Assembly (NCBI GenBank): GCA_030068525.1
Contig: JASJOS010000005.1
Coordinates: 434,001 to 498,000 of the forward strand
Source: Xanthocytophaga flava
GTDB taxonomy: Bacteria; Bacteroidota; Bacteroidia; Cytophagales; 172606-1
DNA: 64,000 nt
Direction of reading: 5' to 3'
Made by a program: the position numbers and the translations under genes. The notes beneath the pieces were generated by a model, which was not told where the DNA came from, searched no databases, and saw only the letters and a program-made list of their open reading frames with translations. Within the stretch, counting starts at the first letter, position 1, and each line of letters starts with the position of its first letter. Below, piece after piece: positions 1 through 9,718 of the stretch.

Positions 1-120
1 AAGGTGACAGACATTACCCCTGACTGGTTTGCCACGAATGAAACGGTGGGCATTTGTGGTGCTACCTCTACACCTATGTGGTTGATGGAAGAAGTCAGAA
101 ACGCAATCTGCAAACTATAA
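1..120 (+). CDS. ispH: C-terminal fragment of probable 4-hydroxy-3-methylbut-2-enyl diphosphate reductase (IspH)
   Basis: The window opens inside a plus-strand reading frame that runs 39 codons to a TAA. The visible tail contains VGICGATSTPMWLMEEV, which resembles the C-terminal 'GASTPxWL' segment of IspH, the iron-sulfur enzyme that makes IPP and DMAPP in the last step of the MEP pathway. The next gene is a carotenoid hydroxylase, so an isoprenoid precursor gene here makes sense. Only the last 39 residues are visible and none of the cysteine ligands except possibly the one in GICGAT can be assessed, so the assignment rests on a short motif and context. Confidence 0.55.
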   Translation, partial: KVTDITPDWFATNETVGICGATSTPMWLMEEVRNAICKL

Positions 121-153
121 TTAATTGTTATTCAATAAAATACACTACGAGGT

Positions 154-186
154 CTTGTATATATGGGATCAATGTTTTTAATTTTG
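154..186 (+). promoter_or_regulatory. Candidate Bacteroidota promoter for the crtZ-like gene
   Basis: CTTG at 154-157 is followed after 21 bases by TAATTTTG at 179-186. This fits the Bacteroidota sigma-A pattern (TTTG, 19-21 bases, TAnnTTTG) except for the first base of the -33 box. The start codon lies about 75 bases downstream of the inferred transcription start. Prediction from pattern only. Confidence 0.42.
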
Positions 187-266
187 TATCCCTACTTAGA
201 GCAGAGAAACATCTGAAATCCTCGCATTAACCTTAACGATTACAAACCCTACAAAATCTGTTATAT

Positions 267-788
267 ATGTTTCCCCTTTGGATAAATATTCTGATTGCCA
301 TCTCCACTTTTTTTCTGATGGAAGGTGTAGCATGGGCTACTCATAAGTATATTATGCATGGACTCTTGTGGAACTGGCATAAATCACACCATACCCCTTA
401 CGCAGGAACATTCGAAAAAAATGACTTGTTTGGATTGGTGTTTAGTGTACCAGCAGCTGCTAGCATAATGGCAGGTATTGAGTTTGCTGAGTTGAGATTT
501 TTACTGTGGATAGGTATAGGAATTACAGCGTATGGTATTTTTTATGTATTGTTTCATGATGTATTGGTTCATCAACGTATCAAACACGGATTACGTCCTG
601 AGAATAAATACCTTCGTCGAATGATCCGGGCACACAAGATTCACCATAAATGTACGACAAAAGAAGGGGCAGAAGCCTTCGGATTTTTATATGCACCTCC
701 AAAATATGAAGCTTCAGTATACAAGTCAAAAGATGCTAAACAGTCTGATCTTATAGCTAATCAGGAAAGCAGACATATCACTCAATAA
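267..788 (+). CDS. crtZ: Beta-carotene hydroxylase-like membrane di-iron enzyme (CrtZ family)
   Basis: 173 residues, the usual size of CrtZ, with hydrophobic segments at about 5-20, 60-75 and 80-100. The histidine clusters that bind the two irons are present: H26, H31, H38, H41, H42 (HX4HX6HX2HH), then H97, H102 and H123, H126, H127. Family members of the fatty-acid hydroxylase superfamily add 3-hydroxyl groups to the beta-ionone rings of carotenoids at the inner membrane, giving zeaxanthin-type pigments. The gene follows a probable ispH, so precursor supply and pigment finishing are adjacent. The other carotenoid genes (crtB, crtI, crtY) are not in this window. The ATG at 267 has no Shine-Dalgarno sequence, as is normal in this phylum. 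Confidence 0.85.
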   Translation: MFPLWINILIAISTFFLMEGVAWATHKYIMHGLLWNWHKSHHTPYAGTFEKNDLFGLVFSVPAAASIMAGIEFAELRFLLWIGIGITAYGIFYVLFHDVLVHQRIKHGLRPENKYLRRMIRAHKIHHKCTTKEGAEAFGFLYAPPKYEASVYKSKDAKQSDLIANQESRHITQ

Positions 789-812
789 AGATCTGATAAA
801 GCTTTAGGAAAC

Positions 813-1229
813 TTACTGTTCATTGATTCTATCCAGGAAAGACAGAATTTGTTTAACCTGTTTTGGATTGTCCAGATTATGAAATTGAATAGTAGCAGGT
901 AATGCCTGAAGAATGTGGTTTGCAGCAGGATGAGTACCCACAGTAAATACTAGTATCTTTGTTGTATGTTGTATAAGCTTAGTAAATAATAAACGCAATT
1001 GCCCCAAAGGGAAAGCTACCTCCTGCTCCTGTTCCATCTCGATGATGATGGCAGCTTTGGCAGACTTCTCAAGTAAATCTGCGGCATAGCTAATTATGAT
1101 ACTGTCAGAGTGATTATCACAATCATATATGATTAAATCTTTCGCCTCCTTTCTTATGAGATCCAGAGTACTATTCTGATAATATTGGGGGATAAGAGCA
1201 CCTATTCTGAGAGACAAAAGGAGATTCAT
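813..1229 (-). CDS. Hypothetical protein, alpha/beta pattern
   Basis: 138 residues from the ATG at 1229; an upstream TTG at 1238 would add three residues and is less likely. I do not recognise the family. The sequence alternates hydrophobic strands (AKDLIIYDCDN, AAIIIEME, KILVFTVGTHPAAN) with helices, as in small Rossmann-like or flavodoxin-like folds, and has no signal peptide or membrane segment. It is convergent with the crtZ-like gene and divergent from mrdA, so it is probably transcribed alone. No function is proposed. Confidence 0.6.
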   Translation of the reverse strand: MNLLLSLRIGALIPQYYQNSTLDLIRKEAKDLIIYDCDNHSDSIIISYAADLLEKSAKAAIIIEMEQEQEVAFPLGQLRLLFTKLIQHTTKILVFTVGTHPAANHILQALPATIQFHNLDNPKQVKQILSFLDRINEQ

Positions 1230-1464
1230 ACTAAACAAATGGCTGATAAATAAAACTTTTCAAATAATTTGAGCAGAAATTTATCATTTGTGCAACAAAT
1301 TGTGTTACTACTACGTTGTAATTTTCTAATTTTGCAGTTAAGCCCTTACAAGAATCCTAAATTTGGCGTCCTTAAAAATATAAATTCAGAGTCTGGCACT
1401 TCTGTAGGCCTGGATTCGTTTTTATAATAGTTCCTCAAACTGAGCGATGTAGTAAATTACATTC

Positions 1465-3426
1465 ATGAAAGATTCCAGAAGATTTGTAATACAAGGTATT
1501 TTTATACTTGTTGGTATTGTTTATTTAGTACGACTTTTTTATTTACAGGTTGTTGATGATAATTACAAATCACAAGCCGATGACAATGCCATTCGGAGAG
1601 TAATTGTCTATCCACATAGAGGTCAGATTCTGGATAGAAACGGCAAACTGATTGTAATCAATGAATCGGTATATGATATCTCTGTCATTCCTAAAAAAGC
1701 CAAAATCGATGACACGCTAAGTTTTTGTAACACAATGGGAGTTACACGGCAGTATTTTGATTCGGTAATGACTATTGCAACACGATCTAAATATGCTAGA
1801 GGGCGACCTACTGTCTTTTTGAAACAGCTATCTGTGAATGAGTTTGCTCATATTCAGGATCGTTTAATCAATTATCCGGGATTCTTTTATACTTCGCGTG
1901 CTGTCCGGAAGTATCCTCAACCTACACTCGCCAATGCACTTGGCTATATAGGAGAGATTAGTGAGAAACGCCTCGAAAATCAGAATTACTACAGGCAAGG
2001 TGACTACATCGGTATTTCAGGTGTAGAGTCGTATTATGAAGAACAATTACGTGGACAGCGAGGTGTACGTTATGTCATGGTCAATGTAAATGGTGTTGAG
2101 AAAGGTGCTTTTAAAGAAGGAACTTTTGATACCTCTGCTGTTGCTGGTGAAAACCTGATTTCCTCTATTGATTTAGATCTCCAGCGATATGCAGATAGTT
2201 TAATGACTAATAAGATTGGTAGTATTGTTGCGATTGAACCTTCTACCGGCGAAATACTTACTATGGTATCAGCTCCTAGTTACGATCCGAATTTACTGGT
2301 AGGACGTTTGTTTGGAAAGAACTTCAGTGAGTTACAAAAGAATCCCTACTTGCCAATGTATAACAGGCCTATACAGGCTGTATATAGGCCTGGATCTATC
2401 TTTAAGCTGGTACAATCACTGGTTGCTTTGGAAGAAGGAGTAATTGATCCTCAATCTCAGTTTGCATGTATCAAAGTACCCATGAAATGTCACAGCCATC
2501 CAAGTGGACATAATGACTTGCACAATGCGATCGAGTGGTCCTGTAACCCCTATTTTTACAATGTTTACCGACGTATTATTTATGCACAAAGTAGTGGTAA
2601 TAACTGGAGAGATGCTCCGATTGGCCTAATGGAGTGGAACAAACATGTAAAAACGTTTGGATTTGGAACAAGGCTGGATGTAGATATGCCTAACGTAAAA
2701 CGAGGGTTTATTCCAGATACAGCTATCTACAACCGTTCCTATGGAAAATCTCGCTGGCAGTTCTCAAACTTTTATTCAGTAAGTATTGGAGAAGGAGAAC
2801 TAAATGTGGTTCCTATTCAAATGGCTAACCTTGCTGCAATTATGGCTAATCGTGGTTATTATTATACACCACATTTGATCAAACGTATAGGTAAAAATGG
2901 AAACCCTCTTCCTCAATATCAGGAAAAACACCATACAAGTATCAAACCGGAGCATTTTCAGACTGTAGTTGATGGTATGGAAGATGCCGTAAAACGAGGA
3001 ACGGTTTGGTCAAAGGCACGTATTCCGGATATTGTTATGTGTGGAAAAACTGGAACCTCACAAAATAAAAAAGGCGAGAAGGATCACTCTGTATTTGTTG
3101 CCTTTGCACCAAAAGACAATCCTAAAATTGCATTGGCTGTATATGTTGAGAATGCAGGTTTTGGTGGATTTGCAGCAGCACCTATTGCTAGTTTGATTGT
3201 GGAGAAATATTTAAAAGGCCATGTAGACAGAACTTTACTGGAAAAAGATTTCAAGTTACGTAATTATATGCCTAAGCCTAAAGTTGATCCTAAAGCTCTT
3301 AAAAAGGATAGTACAGGCTCTAAGCCTAAACCTGCGCTTCCTGGTTTTCCTAAACCAGATACCAGCAAACAAACCAAACCTATTATTGTAAGCAATCGAA
3401 CCCAATCACCTACAGAGAAAAACTGA
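1465..3426 (+). CDS. mrdA: Penicillin-binding protein 2, elongation-specific transpeptidase
   Basis: 653 residues: a single membrane anchor at about 7-28, a PBP dimerisation domain at about 45-210 and a transpeptidase domain at about 240-570. All three active-site motifs are visible: SxxK at S311-K314 (GSIFK), SxN at S359-C-N361, and KTG at K528-T-G530. A proline- and lysine-rich tail follows after about residue 590. PBP2 cross-links peptidoglycan during side-wall growth and is activated by RodA, whose gene starts 34 bases downstream. In many Bacteroidota this pair follows mreBCD; here mreBCD is absent and an unrelated minus-strand gene lies upstream. A TAATTTTG element at 1327-1334 could be the -7 box, but no convincing -33 box was found. 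Confidence 0.95.
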   Translation: MKDSRRFVIQGIFILVGIVYLVRLFYLQVVDDNYKSQADDNAIRRVIVYPHRGQILDRNGKLIVINESVYDISVIPKKAKIDDTLSFCNTMGVTRQYFDSVMTIATRSKYARGRPTVFLKQLSVNEFAHIQDRLINYPGFFYTSRAVRKYPQPTLANALGYIGEISEKRLENQNYYRQGDYIGISGVESYYEEQLRGQRGVRYVMVNVNGVEKGAFKEGTFDTSAVAGENLISSIDLDLQRYADSLMTNKIGSIVAIEPSTGEILTMVSAPSYDPNLLVGRLFGKNFSELQKNPYLPMYNRPIQAVYRPGSIFKLVQSLVALEEGVIDPQSQFACIKVPMKCHSHPSGHNDLHNAIEWSCNPYFYNVYRRIIYAQSSGNNWRDAPIGLMEWNKHVKTFGFGTRLDVDMPNVKRGFIPDTAIYNRSYGKSRWQFSNFYSVSIGEGELNVVPIQMANLAAIMANRGYYYTPHLIKRIGKNGNPLPQYQEKHHTSIKPEHFQTVVDGMEDAVKRGTVWSKARIPDIVMCGKTGTSQNKKGEKDHSVFVAFAPKDNPKIALAVYVENAGFGGFAAAPIASLIVEKYLKGHVDRTLLEKDFKLRNYMPKPKVDPKALKKDSTGSKPKPALPGFPKPDTSKQTKPIIVSNRTQSPTEKN

Positions 3427-3460
3427 TCATTTCATCAACACTTTATTTTCAAAAGAAATT

Positions 3461-4756
3461 ATGCTTTATGCTCAGCCCAGGCCTGGACAGGAAATCTCAA
3501 CAGGAAAGTTAGACTGGCTCACTGTTGGCTTGTACACTGCCTGTGTATTTGCAGGCTGGTTTAATATTTTTGCTGCTGTATATGATCCGGAACTTCACCA
3601 AAGTATTTTTGACTTTAGTATTAATTCGGGTAAACAATTATTTTGGATAGGATCATCACTGATTCTGATTCTATTAATTATGATTGTGGACTTCAAGTTC
3701 TTTGAAGCTTTTGCTTACATTTTTTATGGGCTAATTGCTGTTGCATTGATTGGCGTAATATTTCTTGCCAGAGATGTGCATGGCGCAAAAGCCTGGTTCG
3801 AAATAGGAAGTGTTCGGATACAACCCTCAGAGTTTGCCAAATTTGTTACAGCACTTACGCTGGCAAAATATCTGGGTGATAACGAAATAAAATTTGATGA
3901 TACCCGAACTCAACTTGTTTGTGGCGCTATCATCGGCATTCCGGCTTTATTAATATTAAAACAGAATGATACAGGATCTGCTCTGGTCTTTGGGGCCTTT
4001 ATCCTGGTTCTGTATAGAGAAGGCCTTACTCCATGGGTATTAATACTTCCTATTATTGCTGCAGTCATTGTTATCTTATCATTGATAATAGAACACCTAT
4101 ATCTTCACATTGCAGTCTGGGTTATTATAGGGCTGGTAATTCTTAATCTGCGTTGGAAGAGCCCCCGAAACATACTCATGTCTATTGGAGGGGGAGCTTT
4201 TGTAAGTGCAATGATTGAGTTGGTTGGTTTCTTTATGTTTAATGTATTGCAAGCTCACCAGCGAGATAGAATCATGGTTTTATTAAAACCTGAGACCGTT
4301 GATCAGAAAAAAATTGGCTGGCAGGTACTTCAGTCTAAGATTGCTATTGGTTCGGGAGGCTTCTGGGGAAAAGGATTTCTGAATGGTACACAGACCAAGT
4401 TTGACTTTGTACCCGCACAAAGTACAGACTTTATTTTTGCTACTATTGGTGAAGAACACGGATGGATTGGTGGATTAATCGTATTTATCCTCATTATAGG
4501 TCTTCTTTGCCGTATTGTTTCTCTGGCAGAACGTCAACGGGATCGCTTTTCGCGGGTATATGGATATTCTGTTGCCTGTATTCTATTCGTTCACTTTGCG
4601 GTAAATCTTGGAATGGCAATTGGATTGCTTCCCGTAATTGGGATTCCACTTCCTTTCTTTAGCTATGGTGGATCATCCTTGTGGTCTTTTACAATTTTAC
4701 TCTGGATCTTCTTAAAGCTAGATTCTCATCGTATTGAGGTGTTAAGCCGACTTTAA
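3461..4756 (+). CDS. rodA: Rod shape-determining protein RodA, SEDS peptidoglycan polymerase
   Basis: 431 residues with about ten hydrophobic segments and the SEDS (FtsW/RodA/SpoVE) signature near residues 315-330, including FVPAQSTDFIFATIGEEHGW, plus the C-terminal PFFSYGGSS. RodA polymerises lipid II glycan strands at the inner membrane and works as a complex with PBP2. The gene sits 34 bases behind mrdA on the same strand, so the two almost certainly form an operon. A 22-bp perfect stem-loop terminator begins 15 bases after the stop codon. Length matches the family. Confidence 0.95.
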   Translation: MLYAQPRPGQEISTGKLDWLTVGLYTACVFAGWFNIFAAVYDPELHQSIFDFSINSGKQLFWIGSSLILILLIMIVDFKFFEAFAYIFYGLIAVALIGVIFLARDVHGAKAWFEIGSVRIQPSEFAKFVTALTLAKYLGDNEIKFDDTRTQLVCGAIIGIPALLILKQNDTGSALVFGAFILVLYREGLTPWVLILPIIAAVIVILSLIIEHLYLHIAVWVIIGLVILNLRWKSPRNILMSIGGGAFVSAMIELVGFFMFNVLQAHQRDRIMVLLKPETVDQKKIGWQVLQSKIAIGSGGFWGKGFLNGTQTKFDFVPAQSTDFIFATIGEEHGWIGGLIVFILIIGLLCRIVSLAERQRDRFSRVYGYSVACILFVHFAVNLGMAIGLLPVIGIPLPFFSYGGSSLWSFTILLWIFLKLDSHRIEVLSRL

Positions 4757-4770
4757 TAATGATAGTACAT

Positions 4771-4815
4771 AAAAGTAAAAAGGGTGGGTATCAGATACCC
4801 ACCCTTTTTACTTTT
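4771..4815. terminator. Bidirectional stem-loop terminator between rodA and the GWxTD gene
   Basis: A perfect 22-bp inverted repeat (4771-4792 with 4794-4815) has an A-run on its left flank and a T-run on its right, with GGGTGGGTATC/GATACCCACCC at its core. It lies between two convergent genes and can stop transcription from both sides. Confidence 0.9.
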
Positions 4816-4830
4816 ATATCTGACATCCTC

Positions 4831-6081
4831 TTATTCTACAACACCTTTTCTCCATTCTTCAACAACTGGATACCAGATAGGTTCATATTCTACATAACGT
4901 ACTAGTTCATATGCCTCTTCTGTAAATGCATTTGGACGGCGCATGAATGTAAAGTTTATTTCTGAAAAATTGGCATTCTGAGTATACGTCCATACTTCTT
5001 TGTCTTTTAGACGGGTCACCTGGTCTGGTTGCCCTAACACAATGTATATCATACCCATATCTGTTTTCCAGCCTTCCTTGTAACTGGAGAATAATCTATT
5101 TGCTGTTGCTACACGACGATAGTAAGCTCTAATACTTCGCTTGGCACGCGTTTCACTATTACTTGTCAGACGTAACCAATAAGTATCAAGTGTCTTCTTA
5201 GGTATAGTTGTTGTTTGCAATTCTTTCAGTTCGTTCTTCGTACTGATATAAATAAGTGGTTCTACCAAATCCTGGGGATGGGTGTATCTTGGATAACGCT
5301 TGTCACCTATCCAGATACTAACTCCTGAATTTTGGCTGGTATCTTCCTGAAAGAAGTATAAGCCAGGTTTTGAGAGAGTAAAGGATTGATCGGTAGAGAC
5401 AGTAAATAAACTATCAGGTGCTAAAGTTTTGGGAACGTTTTTAGCTGCACTACCCATAGGAGAAGGTGCAGGTTCAAAATCATGACTATAATGCGTTACT
5501 ACCATTGAGCGTTTGGTATGGTTCAGATCTGCAATCTGAAGTGTATCTGTTTGTGTAGCAAAGTTGCGAATCATAGGGTATTCACCATATTGATCGAATA
5601 TGCCATAGGTATCACTCAAGCGGGTGGAAGTAAATTTTAGCGGAACATCGTGTAGCACCTTTTTGGATGCTGTCAGATTATTGATTTCCAGGAGAAGAAG
5701 TGCTGTAGGTACTTGCAACTTGGGAACTGTAAATGAAAACAAAAAACGGTTGTCTTCTAACTTGGTAAGATCATCGACTGTCAGACGAACATTTTTGCGC
5801 TGTAATATGTCCCGACTACTATAATCGGGTAGAATAGCATAATTGAAAATAAAATCGCTGACAAAGCGTTGAGGTGTCATAGTCTGATAGTTACCCAGTA
5901 TTTGGGCTTCAACAAATACCCTGACAGCAGTATCCTGAACCAGTGTTTTGGTTTTGGGTATAAGTGAAATTTCTTCTGTTACAATGGGTTTATTAGGATT
6001 GCTGACAGGCTTGGATGCAGGAGGTCGTGAACAACCAGCTACGAATAATGCTGCGCCAAGAAAAAAATAATAGAGTTTCAT
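4831..6081 (-). CDS. GWxTD domain lipoprotein
   Basis: 416 residues. The N-terminus is a lipoprotein signal ending in VAGC (Cys17), followed by a serine/proline-rich linker. The middle looks like beta-rich repeats. The C-terminal domain carries the defining GWxTD motif (GWKTDMGMIYIVLGQPD, near residue 340), in which 'YIVLGxPD' is also conserved. The GWxTD domain is widespread in Bacteroidota and Acidobacteriota; its biochemical role is not established, but the proteins are exported and often encoded near signalling or envelope genes. Here the gene stands alone, convergent with rodA. A role in envelope or gliding functions would be inference only. Confidence 0.85.
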   Translation of the reverse strand: MKLYYFFLGAALFVAGCSRPPASKPVSNPNKPIVTEEISLIPKTKTLVQDTAVRVFVEAQILGNYQTMTPQRFVSDFIFNYAILPDYSSRDILQRKNVRLTVDDLTKLEDNRFLFSFTVPKLQVPTALLLLEINNLTASKKVLHDVPLKFTSTRLSDTYGIFDQYGEYPMIRNFATQTDTLQIADLNHTKRSMVVTHYSHDFEPAPSPMGSAAKNVPKTLAPDSLFTVSTDQSFTLSKPGLYFFQEDTSQNSGVSIWIGDKRYPRYTHPQDLVEPLIYISTKNELKELQTTTIPKKTLDTYWLRLTSNSETRAKRSIRAYYRRVATANRLFSSYKEGWKTDMGMIYIVLGQPDQVTRLKDKEVWTYTQNANFSEINFTFMRRPNAFTEEAYELVRYVEYEPIWYPVVEEWRKGVVE

Positions 6082-6349
6082 TGTATATGTAATTTATAGA
6101 CAGAACAGGCTGCAATCAAAATAGTATCTTTTCAAACTGAAAATCTCAGTGTTGTATAAAAATGATTACTTTTGTAAAAGTATATTCTAAAAGTAATGAG
6201 TTTTCACAAACACATTGATAAACATTCGCAAAAATAATACCTTGTTAAAAACGAAATTACCCATTAGTTTATTTTTGTGACACCATCGTTCTTACATTTC
6301 TACTATAGTTAGTTCAATTAACCATTTATTGACAGGCCTATTTTCACTT

Positions 6350-7144
6350 ATGGAACTGATTAATCCAATTTATACAGATGCAGCTAAAGTAGAAAAGTTA
6401 GCTGCTGAATTTCAGACTAGTAAGCCATATAAACATCTGGTTCTTGATAATTTCTTTCGTCAGGAAGTAGCTGATAAGCTATATGAAAATTTTCCTTCAG
6501 TAGAGAAGTTAACAAAGCACTGGAAAGGAATGAATGAAAATAAGTCTGAAGGATCTAACTTTTCTGACTTTGATCCCATCTTTACTCAGGTTCGCAACGA
6601 AATTATGTCCCCTGAGTTTGCTCAATGGATGGAGAAGGTCACAGGAATCAAAGGTGTATTTGTGACAGACGATAGTTTAGGAACCGGTTTGCATCAGGGT
6701 AGCGATGGAAGCTTTCTGGATATACATGTTGACTTTAACATACACCATGTAAAGAATGTCTATCGCCGTTTGAATTTTCTGGTATACCTGAATAAGAACT
6801 GGAAAGAGGAATATGGTGGAGGAATGGAAATGTGGAATGCAGATATGACCAAGATGGAAAAGGTTGTAATGCCTATACTGAACCGGGTGTTGATTTTTGA
6901 AACCAGTGAGATCTCTTATCATGGATATTCAAAAATTACATTGCCTCTAGGAGAAACAAGAAAATCATTCTATACTTATTTCTATACTCCTATCACAGAT
7001 CCTACTATACTGAATAAATACCATGATACAATCTTTAAGCCTAAGCCGGGAGATAGTACATTAAAGAAAGTAGGAACTAATACAAAAGAAACACTTAAAA
7101 ACTTTATCAAAGGCCAATTAAAAAGGGCAGGCGTGAAGTTCTAG
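6350..7144 (+). CDS. 2-oxoglutarate/Fe(II)-dependent oxygenase (prolyl 4-hydroxylase-like)
   Basis: 264 residues from the ATG at 6350; a TTG 21 bases upstream is in frame but less likely. The double-stranded beta-helix signature is clear: iron ligands H126-V-D128 (DIHVDFN) and distal H191 (ISYHGY), with the 2-oxoglutarate-binding R204 in TRKSFYTYFY. The core FLVYLNKNWKEEYGGGMEMW is typical of P4H-type enzymes (2OG-FeII_Oxy_3). Such proteins hydroxylate prolyl residues or small molecules such as sugars in glycan clusters; the substrate here is unknown. The next gene is a SAM methyltransferase 81 bases downstream on the same strand, so the two may modify the same product. TATTTTTG at 6270-6277 may be the -7 promoter box. 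Confidence 0.85.
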   Translation: MELINPIYTDAAKVEKLAAEFQTSKPYKHLVLDNFFRQEVADKLYENFPSVEKLTKHWKGMNENKSEGSNFSDFDPIFTQVRNEIMSPEFAQWMEKVTGIKGVFVTDDSLGTGLHQGSDGSFLDIHVDFNIHHVKNVYRRLNFLVYLNKNWKEEYGGGMEMWNADMTKMEKVVMPILNRVLIFETSEISYHGYSKITLPLGETRKSFYTYFYTPITDPTILNKYHDTIFKPKPGDSTLKKVGTNTKETLKNFIKGQLKRAGVKF

Positions 7145-7225
7145 ATTTATATCTGGCAGTTGTTTTTTGAAGAGAAGACTTTTATCAGGTAGTTATACAC
7201 TGCAAATTATAAAAAACAAAAACGA

Positions 7226-8008
7226 ATGTCTTTTAGTACAACAGAGATAACCTCACACGAAATTATATCGGATAACCCGATACATCAACGTTTGTTGTTT
7301 GCATATTATGAAGCAACAAATATTACCAAAGGTCAGTTGCTGGAGGTAGGTTGTGGTGTGGGCAGAGGAATTGCTATTTTATCTGAGGCTTGTGATAAAT
7401 ATACCGGTATAGATAAAAATGAACAGTTGATAGAACAATTGCGTCAAACCTATCCCAATGCTTTATTTATTGGCCAGAATGTTCCTCCACTACAAAAGAT
7501 ACCTACCGAAAGTTATGACACAGTAGTAGCTTTTCAGGTAATAGAACACATTGAGGATGATAACCTGTTTGTAAAGGAATTACACCGGGTGTTAAAACCA
7601 GAAGGTAAGCTTATCATTACAACTCCTAACATCAAACGTTCGCTAACTCGTAATCCCTGGCATGTTCGGGAATATAAGGCACAGGAGTTAATTTCCCTCA
7701 TGAAAAAGTACTTTACAAAATTGCAGACGTTTGGAGTGCAAGGAAATGAGAAGGTAGAGGCTTATATGGAACAAAACAAAAAGGCAGTAGAGAAAATCAC
7801 AAAATATGATATTCTGAATCTGCAATACCGTTTACCTAGAGCACTACTGCAAATTCCATATGATATTCTAAATCGAATGAACCGGAAAAAATTGATGGAT
7901 AGTAATACAGGATTAGTAAATGAGATCCAGTATACCGATTATTTCCTGGATGATAATATTGAGACCTGTCTGGATTTCTTTTATGTAGCAGAAAAATGTA
8001 ATTGTTAG
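7226..8008 (+). CDS. Class I SAM-dependent methyltransferase
   Basis: 260 residues. Motif I for S-adenosylmethionine binding is LLEVGCGVGRG near residues 38-48, followed by an acidic loop (YTGIDKN) and motif IV/post-motif segments (SYDTVVAFQVIEHIEDD, LHRVLKPEGKLIITTPN). This is the Methyltransf_11/23 type (UbiG/BioC-like fold). The C-terminal 100 residues are not the usual ubiquinone-type tail and may determine substrate. The gene follows the 2OG oxygenase on the same strand and is closed by a terminator at 8059. The substrate cannot be deduced. Confidence 0.85.
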   Translation: MSFSTTEITSHEIISDNPIHQRLLFAYYEATNITKGQLLEVGCGVGRGIAILSEACDKYTGIDKNEQLIEQLRQTYPNALFIGQNVPPLQKIPTESYDTVVAFQVIEHIEDDNLFVKELHRVLKPEGKLIITTPNIKRSLTRNPWHVREYKAQELISLMKKYFTKLQTFGVQGNEKVEAYMEQNKKAVEKITKYDILNLQYRLPRALLQIPYDILNRMNRKKLMDSNTGLVNEIQYTDYFLDDNIETCLDFFYVAEKCNC

Positions 8009-8058
8009 TGAACTATTGAATCTAAAAATAGAACATACAACTATATTTTACTAGCATA

Positions 8059-8085
8059 AAAACCTCTCACTAAATGAGAGGTTTT
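8059..8085 (+). terminator. Rho-independent terminator after the methyltransferase gene
   Basis: A 9-bp stem AACCTCTCA/TGAGAGGTT with a 5-base loop, flanked by an A-run and followed by TTT, begins 50 bases after the stop codon. Confidence 0.85.
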
Positions 8086-8140
8086 ATATTTTGCAGACAA
8101 AAACACTTGTATTACAAATCATTACCAAATCCTTATACCT

Positions 8141-9718
8141 ATGTCGTTGACAGGCCAGCAACTTATCGGATACGAATACTCTCAGCAAGGAAAACAAACC
8201 TTTACAGGTATTAATCCCAGAAATAATGAAGCCTTATCACCTATATTTCATGAGGCGACTAAAAATGAAGTAGATCTGGCAGTTCACAAAGCGCATGAAG
8301 CCTTTAAGACTTACAGACGCCTGAGTGATAAACAAAAGGCACAGTTTCTGGAAAAGATTGCCGAAGAAATAGTGGAAATAGGGGATGTATTACTTGACAC
8401 AGCTTCATTGGAAACAGCCTTACCGATAGCTCGTCTGCAAGGTGAACGTGGTCGTACTGTTGGACAACTTCAGCTGTTTGCAAACCTATTGAAAGAAGGT
8501 TCCTGGGTAAATGCACGAATTGATCTTGCTCAGCCAGATCGTACACCTCTGCCCAAACCAGACATTCGTCAGATGGAGGTGCCACTTGGACCTGTAGCCG
8601 TATTTGGAGCCAGTAACTTTCCGTTAGCATTTTCTGTGGCAGGTGGAGATACGGTATCTGCATTAGCGGCAGGTTGCCCTGTTGTTTTTAAAGCTCACCC
8701 TGCCCATCCTGCTACCTGTGAGTTAGTTGCTACAGCCATTCTAAAAGCAGCCAAGGCTTGTCAGTTACCTGATGGTGTATTTTCGATGGTGCATGGACTC
8801 ACACATGAACCGGGAATGGCCTTAGTAACACATCCACTAATTCAGGCAGTTGGCTTTACTGGATCTTTCAGAGGAGGAAAGGCTATATACGATGCAGCCG
8901 TACGGAGAAATACTCCTATTCCTGTATATGCAGAAATGGGCAGCACAAATCCTGTATTTATACTGCCTGAAGCGCTGGCACAGAAAAAACAGAACCTTGT
9001 ATCAGGCTTGACAGGATCTATTACGTTAGGAGTAGGACAGTTTTGTACCAACCCTGGAGTAATTGTGACTGAGAGTTCAAGTGAAAGTGAAGCTTTCATT
9101 GAACTACTCACCAGCTCTGTTGAAAGTTCGCCAAGCGGCGTTATGCTTACTGCGGTTATCAAAAATACCTATCAGAAGGGGATCGAACATCTAAGTATGA
9201 ATCCTGATGTTAATGTCCTGGCAGGTAGTTTACCTCATACATCTGATACAGAAGTATCCTCTTACTTGTTGGAAACTACAGCACAGGCTGCGATTGAGAA
9301 TCCGGCATTACTGGAAGAAGTATTCGGACCATCCTCTCTGCATGTTCAAGCCCAGTCAAAGGAAGAAGTATTGAAACTGGCAGAAAGTCTGCAGGGACAC
9401 CTTACCACAACTATTCATGGAACAGAGAATGATCTGAGAGAATATGCTGAACTAATAGATATTTTAACACAAAAAGTGGGAAGGCTTATTATAAATGGAT
9501 ATCCAACAGGTGTAGAGGTAACACATGCCATGACACATGGTGGTCCTTTCCCTGCTACCACAGATTCGCGTAGTACTTCTGTGGGAACAAATGCTATCTA
9601 TCGGTTTGTGCGTCCGGTAAGTTTTCAGGATCTGCCTCAATTTCTTTTACCAGAGGCGCTACAAGACAAAAATCCTCTTGATATATGGCGTATGGTTAAT
9701 GGAGAATACAAAAAATAA
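8141..9718 (+). CDS. Aldehyde dehydrogenase, alpha-ketoglutaric semialdehyde dehydrogenase type
   Basis: 525 residues, longer than classical ALDHs but normal for the NADP-dependent 2,5-dioxovalerate (alpha-ketoglutaric semialdehyde) dehydrogenase subgroup. The catalytic cysteine is C302 in GQFCTNPG and the general base is E265 in YAEMGSTNP; the cofactor-binding segment PLGPVAVFGASNFPLAFS and GFTGSFRGG are present. The reaction oxidises 2-oxoglutarate semialdehyde to 2-oxoglutarate, the last step of non-phosphorylative pentose, glucarate and hydroxyproline breakdown. No other gene of those routes is adjacent, so the in vivo substrate is inferred from family alone. Confidence 0.85.
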   Translation: MSLTGQQLIGYEYSQQGKQTFTGINPRNNEALSPIFHEATKNEVDLAVHKAHEAFKTYRRLSDKQKAQFLEKIAEEIVEIGDVLLDTASLETALPIARLQGERGRTVGQLQLFANLLKEGSWVNARIDLAQPDRTPLPKPDIRQMEVPLGPVAVFGASNFPLAFSVAGGDTVSALAAGCPVVFKAHPAHPATCELVATAILKAAKACQLPDGVFSMVHGLTHEPGMALVTHPLIQAVGFTGSFRGGKAIYDAAVRRNTPIPVYAEMGSTNPVFILPEALAQKKQNLVSGLTGSITLGVGQFCTNPGVIVTESSSESEAFIELLTSSVESSPSGVMLTAVIKNTYQKGIEHLSMNPDVNVLAGSLPHTSDTEVSSYLLETTAQAAIENPALLEEVFGPSSLHVQAQSKEEVLKLAESLQGHLTTTIHGTENDLREYAELIDILTQKVGRLIINGYPTGVEVTHAMTHGGPFPATTDSRSTSVGTNAIYRFVRPVSFQDLPQFLLPEALQDKNPLDIWRMVNGEYKK